64,000 nucleotides of DNA. It comes from Lachnospiraceae bacterium (GTDB taxonomy: Bacteria; Bacillota; Clostridia; Lachnospirales; Lachnospiraceae). Positions 9,345-17,104 of this stretch are shown here, in pieces. A model generated the notes under the pieces. That model was not told the origin of the DNA. It did not search any database and was given only the letters and a program-made list of their open reading frames with translations. Location: the NCBI GenBank assembly GCA_015057555.1, contig SVEC01000005.1, positions 1-64,000 on the forward strand, given 5' to 3'. Each line of letters begins with the position of its first letter. The first letter of the stretch is position 1. Made by a program: the position numbers and the translations under genes.

Positions 9345-10013
9345 TCAATTTTCCACTTCCTCAAAATTACAAATATCTATTTCATATACGTCACGTGATC
9401 CATCAAATGTAAATTCTATTTTTCTCAATCCATCCTCAGTTTCATATGTTGCAAAAGACGAACAACCATTCCCACCAGATATCATTCCCTCTGATGTTGG
9501 TTTCCCCATAGTTTCCACTACTTCATCGTAGCTATCTCCCAAGGCTATTCCATTACCAAGCTCCACTTTATAATCTTTTGCCTTTTCAAAATCATAAAAG
9601 GTAATATGTTCCACATAGGAATCGACCAAATCAGAGTTCTCAGAAGTCTTTCTAAATCCAACCAAAAATATATAATATTTATAGTCCTCATCCCACATAA
9701 AACGAGAAAACAACAAAGGATTGTCTGTATATGTCTCATAGTTGTTTTCCACAATATCATAACCATCTTCAATTAGCTGAGCATATGAAATAGGCCAGGT
9801 ATAGGTCTTTCCATTCAGGGAAAACACTAGATTTTCCCAATCACTAGCATATATCTTAAAGATATTATCATACAAATTTATCTCAGATAGTTTATCATCC
9901 ACACACTCTCTAACATCATCTTTAATACCATATTTCTGCACACAAAACACAGAAAACAGCACAACCCCCATCACCGCTACACAAATCAATGCTATTGTTT
10001 TCCTCTTACTCAT
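9345..10013 (-). CDS. Hypothetical exported or membrane-anchored protein
   Basis: 222 residues from the ATG at 10013; GGAGGAG is 6 nt before it, while an upstream in-frame GTG lies inside that ribosome site. One hydrophobic segment (TIALICVAVMGVVLFSVFC) after a short basic N-terminus acts as signal or anchor. The rest is acidic and soluble. Near the C-terminus, IALGDSYDEVVETMGKPT resembles the short repeat of BamE/SmpA-like lipoproteins (GxSxxxVxxxLGxP), a fold often used in envelope proteins. No further function recognised. It follows the structured element at 10057-10346. Confidence 0.7.
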   Translation of the reverse strand: MSKRKTIALICVAVMGVVLFSVFCVQKYGIKDDVRECVDDKLSEINLYDNIFKIYASDWENLVFSLNGKTYTWPISYAQLIEDGYDIVENNYETYTDNPLLFSRFMWDEDYKYYIFLVGFRKTSENSDLVDSYVEHITFYDFEKAKDYKVELGNGIALGDSYDEVVETMGKPTSEGMISGGNGCSSFATYETEDGLRKIEFTFDGSRDVYEIDICNFEEVEN

Positions 10014-10056
10014 CCCAAACTCCTCCACAAAGCTTACTATTTATAATACGCATCGC

Positions 10057-10346
10057 AAGGTTAGTTTTATGGAAGAATCTCTTATATCGCCGCAGGCGAT
10101 AGGGAAGATTGGCCTGGTACATAACATTATTTGCAATCTGTTTGTTAAACAGATTATGAAGGGGTTTGCGATTATTAATTATATTCCGGCCGCGACAGTG
10201 GTCGGGACTAAGCTGACCGTCCGTAGTGTCAGCGTGGACCGACCCTAGGCAGGCCGGCCAGTACACACAAGCGCACCCCTTCATAATCGTAAACATAAAA
10301 AATCCTGGCACATAATATTATGTACCAGGATTTGAATCTTCCCTAT
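10057..10346 (-). ncRNA. Structured 3'-UTR element, long form (copy A)
   Basis: This fills the gap of about 336 bp between the SleB-type gene and the next gene. Read on the minus strand it begins 3 nt after the SleB-type stop codon. Nested pairings: an outer 12-bp stem (10335-10346 with 10099-10110), a 12-bp stem (10318-10329 with 10113-10124), a 14-bp perfect inner stem (10275-10288 with 10152-10165), and the GC-rich core at 10186-10259. The core has three helices: CCGGCC/GGCCGG, GGTCGG/CCGACC and GCTGAC/GTCAGC, with conserved internal loops. Side hairpins lie at 10085-10101 and in 10113-10160. Copy B shares this order. No open frame of interest. Transcription is inferred from covariation and position, not shown. 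Confidence 0.7.
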
Positions 10347-10349
10347 TCC

Positions 10350-11576
10350 CTAGTGGAACACATGATTTCCTATTACTGAATATACTGAGTAATCCTCAAG
10401 ATCGGTTACATACAATGCTCTGAAGCATAAATAGTTACCAATATTGTTAACTCCTGAAAGTGCCTCAAGTGTAGCCTGTCTTGCACTCTCCTGAGCTCCA
10501 TTAGCTAAGTAATAATCTAACATAGGTGATGATACACAGCTGAACTGATATGGTGCATAAACAACATCTGCCACTGTATCTCCCCAATGTCCTGAAAGCA
10601 ATCTGTTAATGATAACATTTGCAACTGCAAGCTGTCCATCGTAAGACTCTCCACCACTCTCAAGTGTAACGATAGTAGCTAAGAGATTGATATCCTCTTC
10701 ACTAAGAGTGATTGGACTTCTATATGTAGTAGTTACAGGAACACCTGCATTAACCACTGTATCCTCTCTATAAGGCTTGTCTGTACTTGCCTCCTGTTCA
10801 GTAGATGTTGGAGCCTCTGTAGTAGATTCCTCTGTAGACTCTGTGTTCTCTGTTGTACTCTGTGAAGGAGTCTCTGTCACACCACCTGAATTCTGTGATG
10901 GCTTTGGAGTCTCATCAACCTTTTCTGTAGTACCAGTACCCTGCACTGGTTTTTCAGCCTGTGAGCTTTCTGTCTCAGTCTCTGTAACCTTACCAGTTAC
11001 CTCAACTATATCTCCATCTGCTTCAGGAACTTCTTCCTTTAATTCCTCATCTTCAAGAGATATAAACATAGAATTGATATATCCTAATGCTCCATCATCA
11101 AGAATGATACATACCCACTCTTCATTAGTTTTGCTCTTATCAACTACATATTCCTCATCCATATAGGCAGTAGCAACTACCTCGCCCATATAAGAGCCCT
11201 CAGCTCTAACGAATACATCATCTTCTACAACCTTACCCTTAGTAGTGTTTGCTCCTGAAACAACTATAGTTTCATTAGCCTCTACTCCTGCCTGTGTGTT
11301 AGCATCCAATTGAGCTAAAAGGAAGTTAATAGAATCTGTACTTATCACATCGGTATCCAAAGAGTTAATAGTATAGCTCTGTGGAATTGGCTTCTCTACC
11401 TCTACCTCTGTGCCCTTATTCTGTGCTGTCAAAACTGCGGTACCAACAGTTGTAGCAATCAATGTCACTATAATTGTTGTGATTAAAATATTTCTTACCA
11501 TATATCTTCCACTGAAAACTTCCTTTGAAAGAAATATTTTAAAATCTCTAAGCTTTGACTTAGTTCTTTTACTCAT
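10350..11576 (-). CDS. SleB-type cell wall hydrolase with SH3 domain
   Basis: 408 residues from the Met at 11576 (AAAGGTG upstream; the longer frame to 11660 crosses the degV terminator hairpin). Basic N-terminus, one membrane helix (NILITTIIVTLIATTVGTAV), an SH3b-like domain (DVFVRAEGSYMGEVVATA to DDGALGYINSMFI), a long Thr/Ser/Glu/Pro-rich linker, and a C-terminal Hydrolase_2 domain (LLATIVTLESGGESYDGQ, VANVIINRL, PYQFSCV). The first Glu of LESGGES is the likely catalytic residue. SleB-type enzymes are lytic transglycosylases used in spore cortex breakdown or vegetative wall turnover. With a vegetative-style anchor and SH3 domain, wall remodelling is as likely as germination. Confidence 0.86.
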   Translation of the reverse strand: MSKRTKSKLRDFKIFLSKEVFSGRYMVRNILITTIIVTLIATTVGTAVLTAQNKGTEVEVEKPIPQSYTINSLDTDVISTDSINFLLAQLDANTQAGVEANETIVVSGANTTKGKVVEDDVFVRAEGSYMGEVVATAYMDEEYVVDKSKTNEEWVCIILDDGALGYINSMFISLEDEELKEEVPEADGDIVEVTGKVTETETESSQAEKPVQGTGTTEKVDETPKPSQNSGGVTETPSQSTTENTESTEESTTEAPTSTEQEASTDKPYREDTVVNAGVPVTTTYRSPITLSEEDINLLATIVTLESGGESYDGQLAVANVIINRLLSGHWGDTVADVVYAPYQFSCVSSPMLDYYLANGAQESARQATLEALSGVNNIGNYLCFRALYVTDLEDYSVYSVIGNHVFH

Positions 11577-11604
11577 AATTAACACCTTTTCTGAAAATTT
11601 TACA

Positions 11605-11650
11605 AAAATAAAAATCGGCGTAACAGTTGTTACACATTTGTTACACCGAT
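11605..11650 (-). terminator. Terminator downstream of degV-type gene
   Basis: Stem ATCGGTGTAACA with TGTTACGCCGAT (minus strand, one G-U pair), followed by ATTTTTATTTTT. It lies between the DegV stop and the SleB-type ribosome site. Confidence 0.75.
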
Positions 11651-11686
11651 ATTTTAACACCTCGTATAATATATGTCAAGACTTTG

Positions 11687-12559
11687 TTACATTTTCGTAA
11701 CAAATGCCATTGCGGTCATACCCGCACCTACATGAGTTCCTATGATTGGACCTATAGGAGCAATCATAATATTTTCCTCTTTCATCCCAGCTTCTATAGC
11801 CATATTCTTAAGTTTTTGGGCATTATCCAGAGCATCTGCGTGACCTATTATAGCACGTAAGCTTCCTAAATCTTCAACATCTTCCCCAACCTTGGATAAG
11901 ATAAAGTCAAGAGCTTTACCAACGCCCCTGGTCTTAGACTTTACAACAAGCTTACCTTCTTCATCCACACTCAAGATAGGTTTAATCTTTAGAGCACTAC
12001 CAACCACTGCACCAACTGCAGAAAGTCTGCCACCTCGACTTAAATGGAACAAATCTTCCACCATAAACCAATGTCTTACGTCTAGTCTCTTATCCTGAAT
12101 CCACTGAGCTAAGCTGTCTATATCCATTCCTTCCTTCTTCAACATAGCAGCTTCATAAAGGAATATTCCCTCACCTATAGAAGCGCTTAGAGAATCAACA
12201 GATATTACTTTAGCATCAGGATATTCCTCCTTAACCATCTCTATAGCCAGATTTGAGGTCTGATAGGAACCACTAAGACCTGATGAAAATGCAAAGTACA
12301 ATACATCTTTTCCTTCTTTAATAAACCCTTCAAACAAATCCGCATATACCTGAACATTAACCTGAGCCGTAATAGGCATATCCCCATTTCTTAATCTATC
12401 GTAGAAATCCTTAATGTCTCCATCTCTCTCATCTAAATAATAATTAAACACCTCATCATTAATAGAATAAGAAAATGGAAGTATCTTAATATCTAACTCC
12501 TTTATTACCTCAACCGGCAAATCACAGGTTGAATCACTTACTAATACATATTCTTTCAT
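11687..12559 (-). CDS. DegV family fatty-acid-binding protein
   Basis: 290 residues, normal family length. N-terminal VSDSTCDLP, the SGLSGSYQT loop that contacts the lipid carboxylate, VISVDSLSAS, DLFHLSRGGRLSA and the C-terminal IIGTHVGAGMTAM are all DegV hallmarks. Family members (FakB) hand fatty acids to the kinase FakA for use in phospholipid synthesis; no fakA is next to it. It lies 13 nt after the amidase-like gene and is likely co-transcribed with it. Confidence 0.92.
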   Translation of the reverse strand: MKEYVLVSDSTCDLPVEVIKELDIKILPFSYSINDEVFNYYLDERDGDIKDFYDRLRNGDMPITAQVNVQVYADLFEGFIKEGKDVLYFAFSSGLSGSYQTSNLAIEMVKEEYPDAKVISVDSLSASIGEGIFLYEAAMLKKEGMDIDSLAQWIQDKRLDVRHWFMVEDLFHLSRGGRLSAVGAVVGSALKIKPILSVDEEGKLVVKSKTRGVGKALDFILSKVGEDVEDLGSLRAIIGHADALDNAQKLKNMAIEAGMKEENIMIAPIGPIIGTHVGAGMTAMAFVTKM

Positions 12560-12572
12560 CTCTCGTTACTCC

Positions 12573-13646
12573 TTATTTGCCAAAATAAAAGTCTAAGCCA
12601 TTCGCAATACCTGTACATACTCTGGTCTGATAATCATAAGACATAAGGAGCTCTTCCTCTGTCTCATTACTCAAATATCCTATCTTAATAACCGATACAG
12701 GAACTATACTCCAATTGATAGCTGTCATCTGGTCAGTTTCATATATTCCGTTATTAACAACATCTACTTCCTCAGTTATACCCTGAATAAGTCTAGTGGA
12801 TAATGCATAACTTTGGTCATACAAATGACCGTTATACATACTGGTCTCCGGCATACAAAGAGCCATAACTCCAGAAAGCTTATCATTAGTACTATAATTC
12901 ATCTGAATTCTAATAAATGCATCTGCTGACATATCATTTGCCACCTGTGCTCTAGCCTGATTGGAAATATTAACATCGTCCAATTCTCTAGTAAGATAAA
13001 CCGTATATCCCCTAAGCTCAAGTTCTGACTTAAGCACTAAGGCGAACTCAAGATTAAGCTCGTACTCTCTAGCCCCGTACTTTGCACCTACAAAGCCTGC
13101 TGATACACACTGCTTTGTCTCCTCGCTACCAGGACCTATCTCCTCCTGATTAGCATTAACATTCTTCTGATTACCTGGATCAATAACTATAACCTTTCCC
13201 AGAGCATCTCCCGGTGTAGCTAAGGTAAAGTCATCCTCTGCTCCAACAGGTGCTGTGGTCTTAACCACATAATCCGAATAAATATAGAAGGAATCTCCAT
13301 CTATCAACACTCTTGTCCATTCGTCATTATATCCTGTACGTCTTACCACCTCATCAGGTCCCATAAGAATATAAATATTAGCTTCAGTATTAGGTTCTAC
13401 TCTAACATTAATAGTATCACCTAAGGTTTTCACATAGTCATTAGCCAAGAAAAAACCATCCTCATCCATTCTTGTACTCTGGTCCACTGAAGCATCTGTA
13501 TTGGTTGCCATCATCTGGTCTAATGGAAATATTGACTGAGTTGTGGCTGCCTCAGTGGTTTCCTTTTTCTTATCCTTGTCCTTTCCACATCCTACTGCGA
13601 AAAGCATAAGCAACATACATATATATAATAAAATGTGTTTCTTCAT
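12573..13646 (-). CDS. Amidase_3-fold lipoprotein, probably inactive
   Basis: 357 residues. Lipoprotein signal (LLMLFAVGCGKD), acidic/Thr spacer, SH3b-like domain (about 75-130, INVRVEPNTEANIY), then an N-acetylmuramoyl-L-alanine amidase (Amidase_3) fold. The zinc and catalytic residues are changed: the usual DPGHGG is DPGNQK (about 155), SIHAN is RIQMN (about 248), and the catalytic Glu of xVExGFxSN is Lys in VIKIGYLSN (about 318). Only the Glu in REYELNL (about 195) remains. It therefore probably binds peptidoglycan or a partner without cleaving amide bonds. Upstream of degV in the same operon. Confidence 0.85.
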   Translation of the reverse strand: MKKHILLYICMLLMLFAVGCGKDKDKKKETTEAATTQSIFPLDQMMATNTDASVDQSTRMDEDGFFLANDYVKTLGDTINVRVEPNTEANIYILMGPDEVVRRTGYNDEWTRVLIDGDSFYIYSDYVVKTTAPVGAEDDFTLATPGDALGKVIVIDPGNQKNVNANQEEIGPGSEETKQCVSAGFVGAKYGAREYELNLEFALVLKSELELRGYTVYLTRELDDVNISNQARAQVANDMSADAFIRIQMNYSTNDKLSGVMALCMPETSMYNGHLYDQSYALSTRLIQGITEEVDVVNNGIYETDQMTAINWSIVPVSVIKIGYLSNETEEELLMSYDYQTRVCTGIANGLDFYFGK

Positions 13647-13760
13647 CGTAAGTATCTCCTACTTTTTATCTTATTTTTGCGCTTATTCCATATGATTATA
13701 GCAAACCAAACAAAAAGACACAAGTCAATAATAAAAGTAATTTCTTTCCTTAATCTTAAT

Positions 13761-13789
13761 TTGAAATTTTCACTACCTCATAGTATAAT
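13761..13789 (+). promoter_or_regulatory. Promoter of the DUF368 gene
   Basis: TTGAAA, 17-bp spacer, TATAAT, about 55 nt upstream of the chosen start. Confidence 0.75.
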
Positions 13790-13843
13790 ACTAATGTTTT
13801 TCTACTATATTATATATAAATGTTGTGTAAGAAAGGATTTATT

Positions 13844-14767
13844 ATGAAATTTATTATTGAATTGATTAAGGGTATGTTTGTTGGTATAGCAAATATAATC
13901 CCTGGTGTCAGCGGAGGAACTATGGCCATAACATTTGGAGTATATGACAAAATCATATCTTCAATTACCGGCTTATTTAAAAACTTTAAAAAGAGCGTTA
14001 AAACTCTCCTTCCTATAGCCATAGGAATGGTGGTTGGTATAGCTGCTTTCGCATATTTGCTTCCATATTTATTAAAAACTCAACCATTTTGTACTTCAGC
14101 AGCATTTACCGGACTTATAGTTGGCGGTATCCCTATGATTATCAAGTCATTGAAAGAGGGCTGGAATAATGGCACCAAAAAGTCATTACCTGTAAATGTA
14201 ATAATTTTCATTATCTTATTTGCTGTATCACTAATTATGCCTTTTCTTAGCGGTGAATCAGAGAGCGGTATTTTGTTAACAGCAAATGCTCCAACCATGA
14301 TTAAGGTATTCTTCCTAGGCATTATAGCCGCAGCCACAATGGTTATCCCTGGTGTCAGCGGTTCCCTTGTTCTTATGATTTTGGGATATTATTTTGGCAT
14401 TATAACTGCTGTCAAAGATTTCTTAGAAGGGCTTAAAGGTTTAGACTTTGGAATTATGCTTGATAACGGACTTGTGTTGGCTCCATTTGCCATAGGATGC
14501 TTAGTTGGTATTTTCTTTGTGTCAAAGCTAATAGAATGGTTATTTAATAACTACTCCTCCGCAACCTTTAGCGGTATCTTGGGACTTATAGTAACCTCTC
14601 CTGTTTCTATCTTCTACAAGGTTCATCAGGAGTATAGTCTCGCTAATACATCCATACTTCAGGTAATCATAGGTGTAATTATATTAGTTGCTTGTATCTG
14701 GGTAACGCTTTACATGGGAAAGCTTGAAGAAAAGCTAGACAAAGATAAAAGCACAAGTGAAGCATAA
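13844..14767 (+). CDS. DUF368 membrane protein (polyprenyl-phosphate transporter type)
   Basis: 307 residues from the ATG at 13844, preceded by AGAAAGGA; the ATG at 13820 lies upstream of that site. About eight hydrophobic segments. Two related motifs, IIPGVSGGT near residue 21 and VIPGVSGSLVLM near 170, mark the inverted-repeat architecture of the family. DUF368 proteins were identified as carriers that recycle undecaprenyl phosphate across the membrane for wall synthesis (PopT class). Single-gene transcription unit ended by a strong terminator, surrounded by other envelope genes. Confidence 0.9.
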   Translation: MKFIIELIKGMFVGIANIIPGVSGGTMAITFGVYDKIISSITGLFKNFKKSVKTLLPIAIGMVVGIAAFAYLLPYLLKTQPFCTSAAFTGLIVGGIPMIIKSLKEGWNNGTKKSLPVNVIIFIILFAVSLIMPFLSGESESGILLTANAPTMIKVFFLGIIAAATMVIPGVSGSLVLMILGYYFGIITAVKDFLEGLKGLDFGIMLDNGLVLAPFAIGCLVGIFFVSKLIEWLFNNYSSATFSGILGLIVTSPVSIFYKVHQEYSLANTSILQVIIGVIILVACIWVTLYMGKLEEKLDKDKSTSEA

Positions 14768-14768
14768 G

Positions 14769-14816
14769 AAAAAGGAATGGTCACTACATTTTAAACTGTA
14801 GTGACCACTCCTTTTT
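14769..14816. terminator. Strong bidirectional terminator shared by convergent genes
   Basis: A near-perfect stem of about 20 bp (AAAAAGGAATGGTCACTACA with its complement) with A and T flanks. The last codons and stop of the convergent DUF2156 gene are inside its right arm. Confidence 0.88.
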
Positions 14817-15681
14817 CTACTAATCTCACTGGTTGGTACGAGGTCTTAGCATGTCTAAGCCCGGGGATTCCTAAATCTTCTTCTCTATTAATATATTTGT
14901 AGCCCTTTAACTGTCTTCTTACAAATTCTCGATTAATCATAGGATAGGCGCCTTGTATATCAGCATAGGCCTTCTCAAAATGCACCACAAAACACTTATC
15001 GTTAATAGCCTCTCCCACGGTAAAGGCTATAACCCTGCCATCTACTCTTATCAAGCCACCAATAAGCCCTAGCTTCTCTCTGTTATTTAGAGCTTGCTCT
15101 ATAATATTTCGTTCATATCGCTTATCCTCTGCCTCATCAGGATTATTGTCCTTCTCCCAGTTATAAGCTAGTTCTATACATTCCTTGTAATTAGAAGCAC
15201 CGATAATCTCATACACATAATCAGGATAATTTTCCTCAAACCGATTAATATGATTCCTCTTACCATGAAGCTTCTTACCCTTTAGCTCTGACAAAGTCTT
15301 ATATTCATACAAATAATCAGCCACATCCCTATCATACTCTATCTTGAATTTTCCCGGATACCATTCTTCAATCTGTTGAAACATCTCCGGGTGTACCAAA
15401 TTAAATTTAGGGGCAGTGCCACATTTTTCAAATTCTTGACATAGTATATCAAAGGCTCCCTTTGGATTATGCTTTCCAACCGGAAACGTAAACATTATCG
15501 GTTTATTTTCCTCCATCTTACAATAAGAAAGCATATCCTCAACTACAACAAAGCTTGTGTCATAAAACTTTGACCATAAAATATTATTGGCTGCGGTTAA
15601 CTCGCAGCCAAAATATCTGTTATATCTTAGGTGATTTTTAATTATGCCTATATTCTCCATACTAGGCTTAAATATCTCCAT
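14791..15681 (-). CDS. DUF2156 / phosphatidylglycerol-lysyltransferase-C-like protein
   Basis: 296 residues, cytosolic, no membrane segment. Two tandem GNAT-like halves; the second contains KKLHGKRNHINRFEENYP (about 138) and GGLIRVDGRVIAFTVGE (about 210), typical of DUF2156 proteins related to the catalytic domain of MprF and to FemX-type aminoacyl transferases. MprF itself carries a flippase domain, absent here, so the acceptor is unknown. The C-terminal residues are encoded by the terminator hairpin. Confidence 0.85.
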   Translation of the reverse strand: MEIFKPSMENIGIIKNHLRYNRYFGCELTAANNILWSKFYDTSFVVVEDMLSYCKMEENKPIMFTFPVGKHNPKGAFDILCQEFEKCGTAPKFNLVHPEMFQQIEEWYPGKFKIEYDRDVADYLYEYKTLSELKGKKLHGKRNHINRFEENYPDYVYEIIGASNYKECIELAYNWEKDNNPDEAEDKRYERNIIEQALNNREKLGLIGGLIRVDGRVIAFTVGEAINDKCFVVHFEKAYADIQGAYPMINREFVRRQLKGYKYINREEDLGIPGLRHAKTSYQPVRLVEKGVVTTV

Positions 15682-15708
15682 AACTACCTCCTGTGAACCG
15701 TCACAGTA

Positions 15709-16908
15709 TTATTTCCCTTCAATTAAAGTGTCTACATCACTCTTACCAAACTCATAAAGCTTATCTCGGATAATACCAATCGTTGTATTATCAGCTCTAA
15801 ACTCTACTATATCAAAGAGCTTATCTACATAAGAGCACCATTTCCTATATATCTTATCAAGGTCTTCCTTTGTAGGTTCTTTTCTCTTCTTTGCCGCATT
15901 ATAAGCTGCATTACCAGTAGCTGCCACATCTCTCATAGCCACATGTCTTGGCTCAATACCATAAGCAATATATCTAATCTCCTCAGTACGAACTAATGCA
16001 CAGTCATACATCTCTATAAGAAGATCCTCTATACATTCGTTGGCAGTAGTGAAATGCCTATAAAACATCTCCTCTGGCTTATAATCAGGTCTATCTGCTA
16101 CATCTTCCTTATTAAACCAATAGAAGTTTCCAACTGGATCCTGACCCTGTCCACCATGTGTGTAATTTACAGTTGCCGCTGTCATAGCACTTGGATCAAC
16201 TAGAGTTGGATTCTCAAATGCCGAGCCTGGAAATGCATTTCCATCTACATTGTTACTAAATGCTGAATCTGCAAATGCACTGTCACCGAATGCACTATCC
16301 ACAAACGCACTATCCTGAGCAAATGCACTATCCTCAACAAAAGCCGAATCTGCAAATGCGCTGTCTTCTACTGGTTGTATCGGCATCTCTGGTTGCACTG
16401 ACTGTACTGGTTGTACCAGCATCTCTGGCTGAACTGGCTGGGTTGGTGCCACTGGCTGGGCTGGCTGGACCGGCATCTCTGGTTGTACCGGCATCTCTGG
16501 CTGTACCGGCATCTCTGGCTGAACTGGCTGGACTGGCACTACCTGCTGAACCGGCTGGGCTGGTGCTACCTGCTGGGCTGGCTGGGCTGCTGGTTTTGCA
16601 ACCTCTGCCGCTGTTTCATTCGCTATCTGAGTTGCCTCAAGCACTGCCTCCGCAAATATATCGTCTGAAGTATCTGGTTTTACCGCATTAATAGCTGCCT
16701 CTGCATCTAGCTTCTCATAGCCTGTATTATACTCACTATCCTCTTCCTCATCATCTTGGTAATCTAACTTACCCTGCTTCTTTGCCTTCTTAGCCTTTCT
16801 CTTTTTCTTAATAGAGCTTGCTATAACGGCTATTGTCGCTATTACGAGGAACAAGAAGAAAACTCCCAAAGATATTAAATATAACAATGCAATCATTTTC
16901 TCATCCAT
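15709..16908 (-). CDS. Membrane-anchored protein with PVQPEM and DSAFA repeats
   Basis: 399 residues. An N-terminal helix (about 5-32) is followed by a basic cluster KKKRKAKKAKKQGK, so the bulk is probably cytoplasmic. Residues about 50-95 are acidic, then come two low-complexity tracts: Pro/Gln/Val-rich (PVQPEMPVQP units, about 100-175) and DSAF repeats (about 180-225). The last 130 residues form a compact domain (NFYWFNKEDVADRPDYKPEE) unlike anything I recognise. The start has a good TM but a weak ribosome site. Reminiscent of anchored signalling or scaffold proteins; no function assigned. Confidence 0.7.
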   Translation of the reverse strand: MDEKMIALLYLISLGVFFLFLVIATIAVIASSIKKKRKAKKAKKQGKLDYQDDEEEDSEYNTGYEKLDAEAAINAVKPDTSDDIFAEAVLEATQIANETAAEVAKPAAQPAQQVAPAQPVQQVVPVQPVQPEMPVQPEMPVQPEMPVQPAQPVAPTQPVQPEMLVQPVQSVQPEMPIQPVEDSAFADSAFVEDSAFAQDSAFVDSAFGDSAFADSAFSNNVDGNAFPGSAFENPTLVDPSAMTAATVNYTHGGQGQDPVGNFYWFNKEDVADRPDYKPEEMFYRHFTTANECIEDLLIEMYDCALVRTEEIRYIAYGIEPRHVAMRDVAATGNAAYNAAKKRKEPTKEDLDKIYRKWCSYVDKLFDIVEFRADNTTIGIIRDKLYEFGKSDVDTLIEGK

Positions 16909-17034
16909 ATCATTACCAACCTTCTTTATATTTATTCATATGTAGACTTATCATATATCATAAAGTCTATTTTCACCAAAATAGTTCCAATCTCAATTAG
17001 TATACTAAAAAAATTCTTAATAATCAATATTCTG

Positions 17035-17063
17035 TTGTAAATTGAATTTTATTGGGTTATAAT
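17035..17063 (+). promoter_or_regulatory. gltX promoter
   Basis: TTGTAA, 17-bp spacer, TATAAT, about 40 nt before the start codon. No T-box-like leader fits in the space. Confidence 0.75.
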
Positions 17064-17104
17064 TCCTAAATATAAAAATACCAACACAAAGGGAGATAAG
17101 AATT

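Noticed and set aside
16260..16691. Plus-strand open frames of 143 and 85 codons
   Set aside because: They are shadows of the PVQPEM/DSAFA repeats of the minus-strand gene and have low-complexity translations with no ribosome site.
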